The position numbers and the translations under genes are program-made. From NCBI GenBank assembly GCA_024280875.1, contig JAJRPH010000416.1, positions 1 to 6,518 on the forward strand: 6,518 nucleotides of DNA, read 5' to 3'. Of this stretch, positions 6,091-6,518 are shown one piece after another (the first letter of the stretch is position 1; the number at the start of each line of letters is the position of its first letter). Origin of the DNA: Deltaproteobacteria bacterium (GTDB taxonomy: Bacteria > Desulfobacterota > Desulfobacteria > Desulfobacterales > Desulfosalsimonadaceae). The notes beneath the pieces are model-generated. The model made no database searches. It was not told where the DNA came from and was given only the letters and a program-made list of their open reading frames with translations.

Positions 6091-6518
6091 ATGATTTCAA
6101 TCAGACATCAACAGGTTACTAAAACGATATTCTTTGTTTTTATCTTGCTCTGGTCGCTGGCGGGGTGTTCAAATGAACAAGCGACGCGACCACAGGACCT
6201 TATCACCGGAAAAAGTTCGGGTCCGTGTGCAGACAAGACAATTTATATGGGCTGCGGGGTCGATGTAAAACAAGGCCCAAAGGGCGAAATCGCCAATGCT
6301 TCGCTCATCGATCACTCCGCACAATTTTCAAAAAAGCTGTATAAGATTACTGATGGTGTTTACAGTCTTGTCGGATTTGGCCTTGCAAACGCTCACATGA
6401 TTGAAGGAAAAGAGGGCATCATCATCATCGATACCGGTGATGGTATGGAAATGGCTCAGGAACATCTTGATGAGTTCCGCAAGATCACGAACAAACCCGT
6501 TTCAGCTGTCATCCTTAC
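6091..6518 (+). CDS. Alkylsulfatase-like metallo-beta-lactamase-fold lipoprotein (partial, 3' end off window)
   Basis: The first 142 residues are visible; the frame is open at the window edge. A lipoprotein signal peptide runs to the lipobox L-A-G-C with Cys26 (hydrophobic 12-23), followed by Ser, so outer-membrane anchoring is likely. After a linker with two further cysteines, residues about 79-142 match the start of the alkylsulfatase (SdsA/BDS1-like) MBL fold: LYKITDGVYSLVGFGLANAH, then EGKEGIIIIDTGDG (the first conserved Asp region), then a helix and KPVSAVILT, after which the family normally has the zinc-binding HxHxDH motif. That motif lies beyond the window, so catalytic competence cannot be judged. 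An AGGAG element (6080-6084) six bases before the ATG supports the start. In known members the enzyme hydrolyses alkyl sulfate esters; the substrate here is unknown. It is the last visible gene of the co-directional cluster. Confidence 0.8.
   Translation, partial: MISIRHQQVTKTIFFVFILLWSLAGCSNEQATRPQDLITGKSSGPCADKTIYMGCGVDVKQGPKGEIANASLIDHSAQFSKKLYKITDGVYSLVGFGLANAHMIEGKEGIIIIDTGDGMEMAQEHLDEFRKITNKPVSAVIL

Overview
The window looks like a chromosomal segment of a Gram-negative bacterium, plausibly Pseudomonadota or Desulfobacterota. The evidence is two lipoprotein signal peptides with Ser at +2 (outer-membrane type sorting), a signal-peptide-bearing DUF1254/DUF1214 protein, and an AraC-type regulator with an arabinose-binding-like N-domain. 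The genus cannot be read from the sequence.

Layout: positions 1-381 hold no convincing gene; the last part of this stretch has a motif that resembles IS21-family end repeats. An AraC-family regulator lies on the minus strand (382-1407). A 172-bp AT-rich divergent intergenic region follows, with two tandem imperfect 18-bp repeats (1504-1539) that are good candidates for AraC-type operator half-sites. All later genes are on the plus strand: a secreted DUF1254/DUF1214 protein (1580-3085), a large lipoprotein with a PQQ-like beta-propeller (3317-5398), a four-helix membrane protein of the styrene-oxide isomerase (SOI, StyC-like) family (5520-6020), and the N-terminal part of an alkylsulfatase-like metallo-beta-lactamase-fold lipoprotein (6091 to the window edge). 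The co-orientation, modest gaps and good ribosome binding sites suggest one operon controlled by the divergent regulator.

The most striking structure is a hidden duplication. The 120-bp leader of the SOI gene and its first 20 codons (5391-5579) occur again in diverged form at 3094-3273, between the DUF1254 gene and the lipoprotein gene. The upstream copy is broken: after residue His20 it reads two more codons and stops, leaving a 22-codon remnant. The locus therefore once held, or was assembled from, two SOI-like genes.

How the genes may work together is inference. An envelope-associated pathway is suggested, in which a membrane-embedded haem-dependent epoxide isomerase acts beside a periplasm-facing propeller lipoprotein, a secreted DUF1254 protein and a lipid-anchored MBL-fold hydrolase, all switched by an AraC regulator. 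No styrene monooxygenase or phenylacetaldehyde dehydrogenase gene is visible, so the substrate is probably not styrene itself and is unknown.
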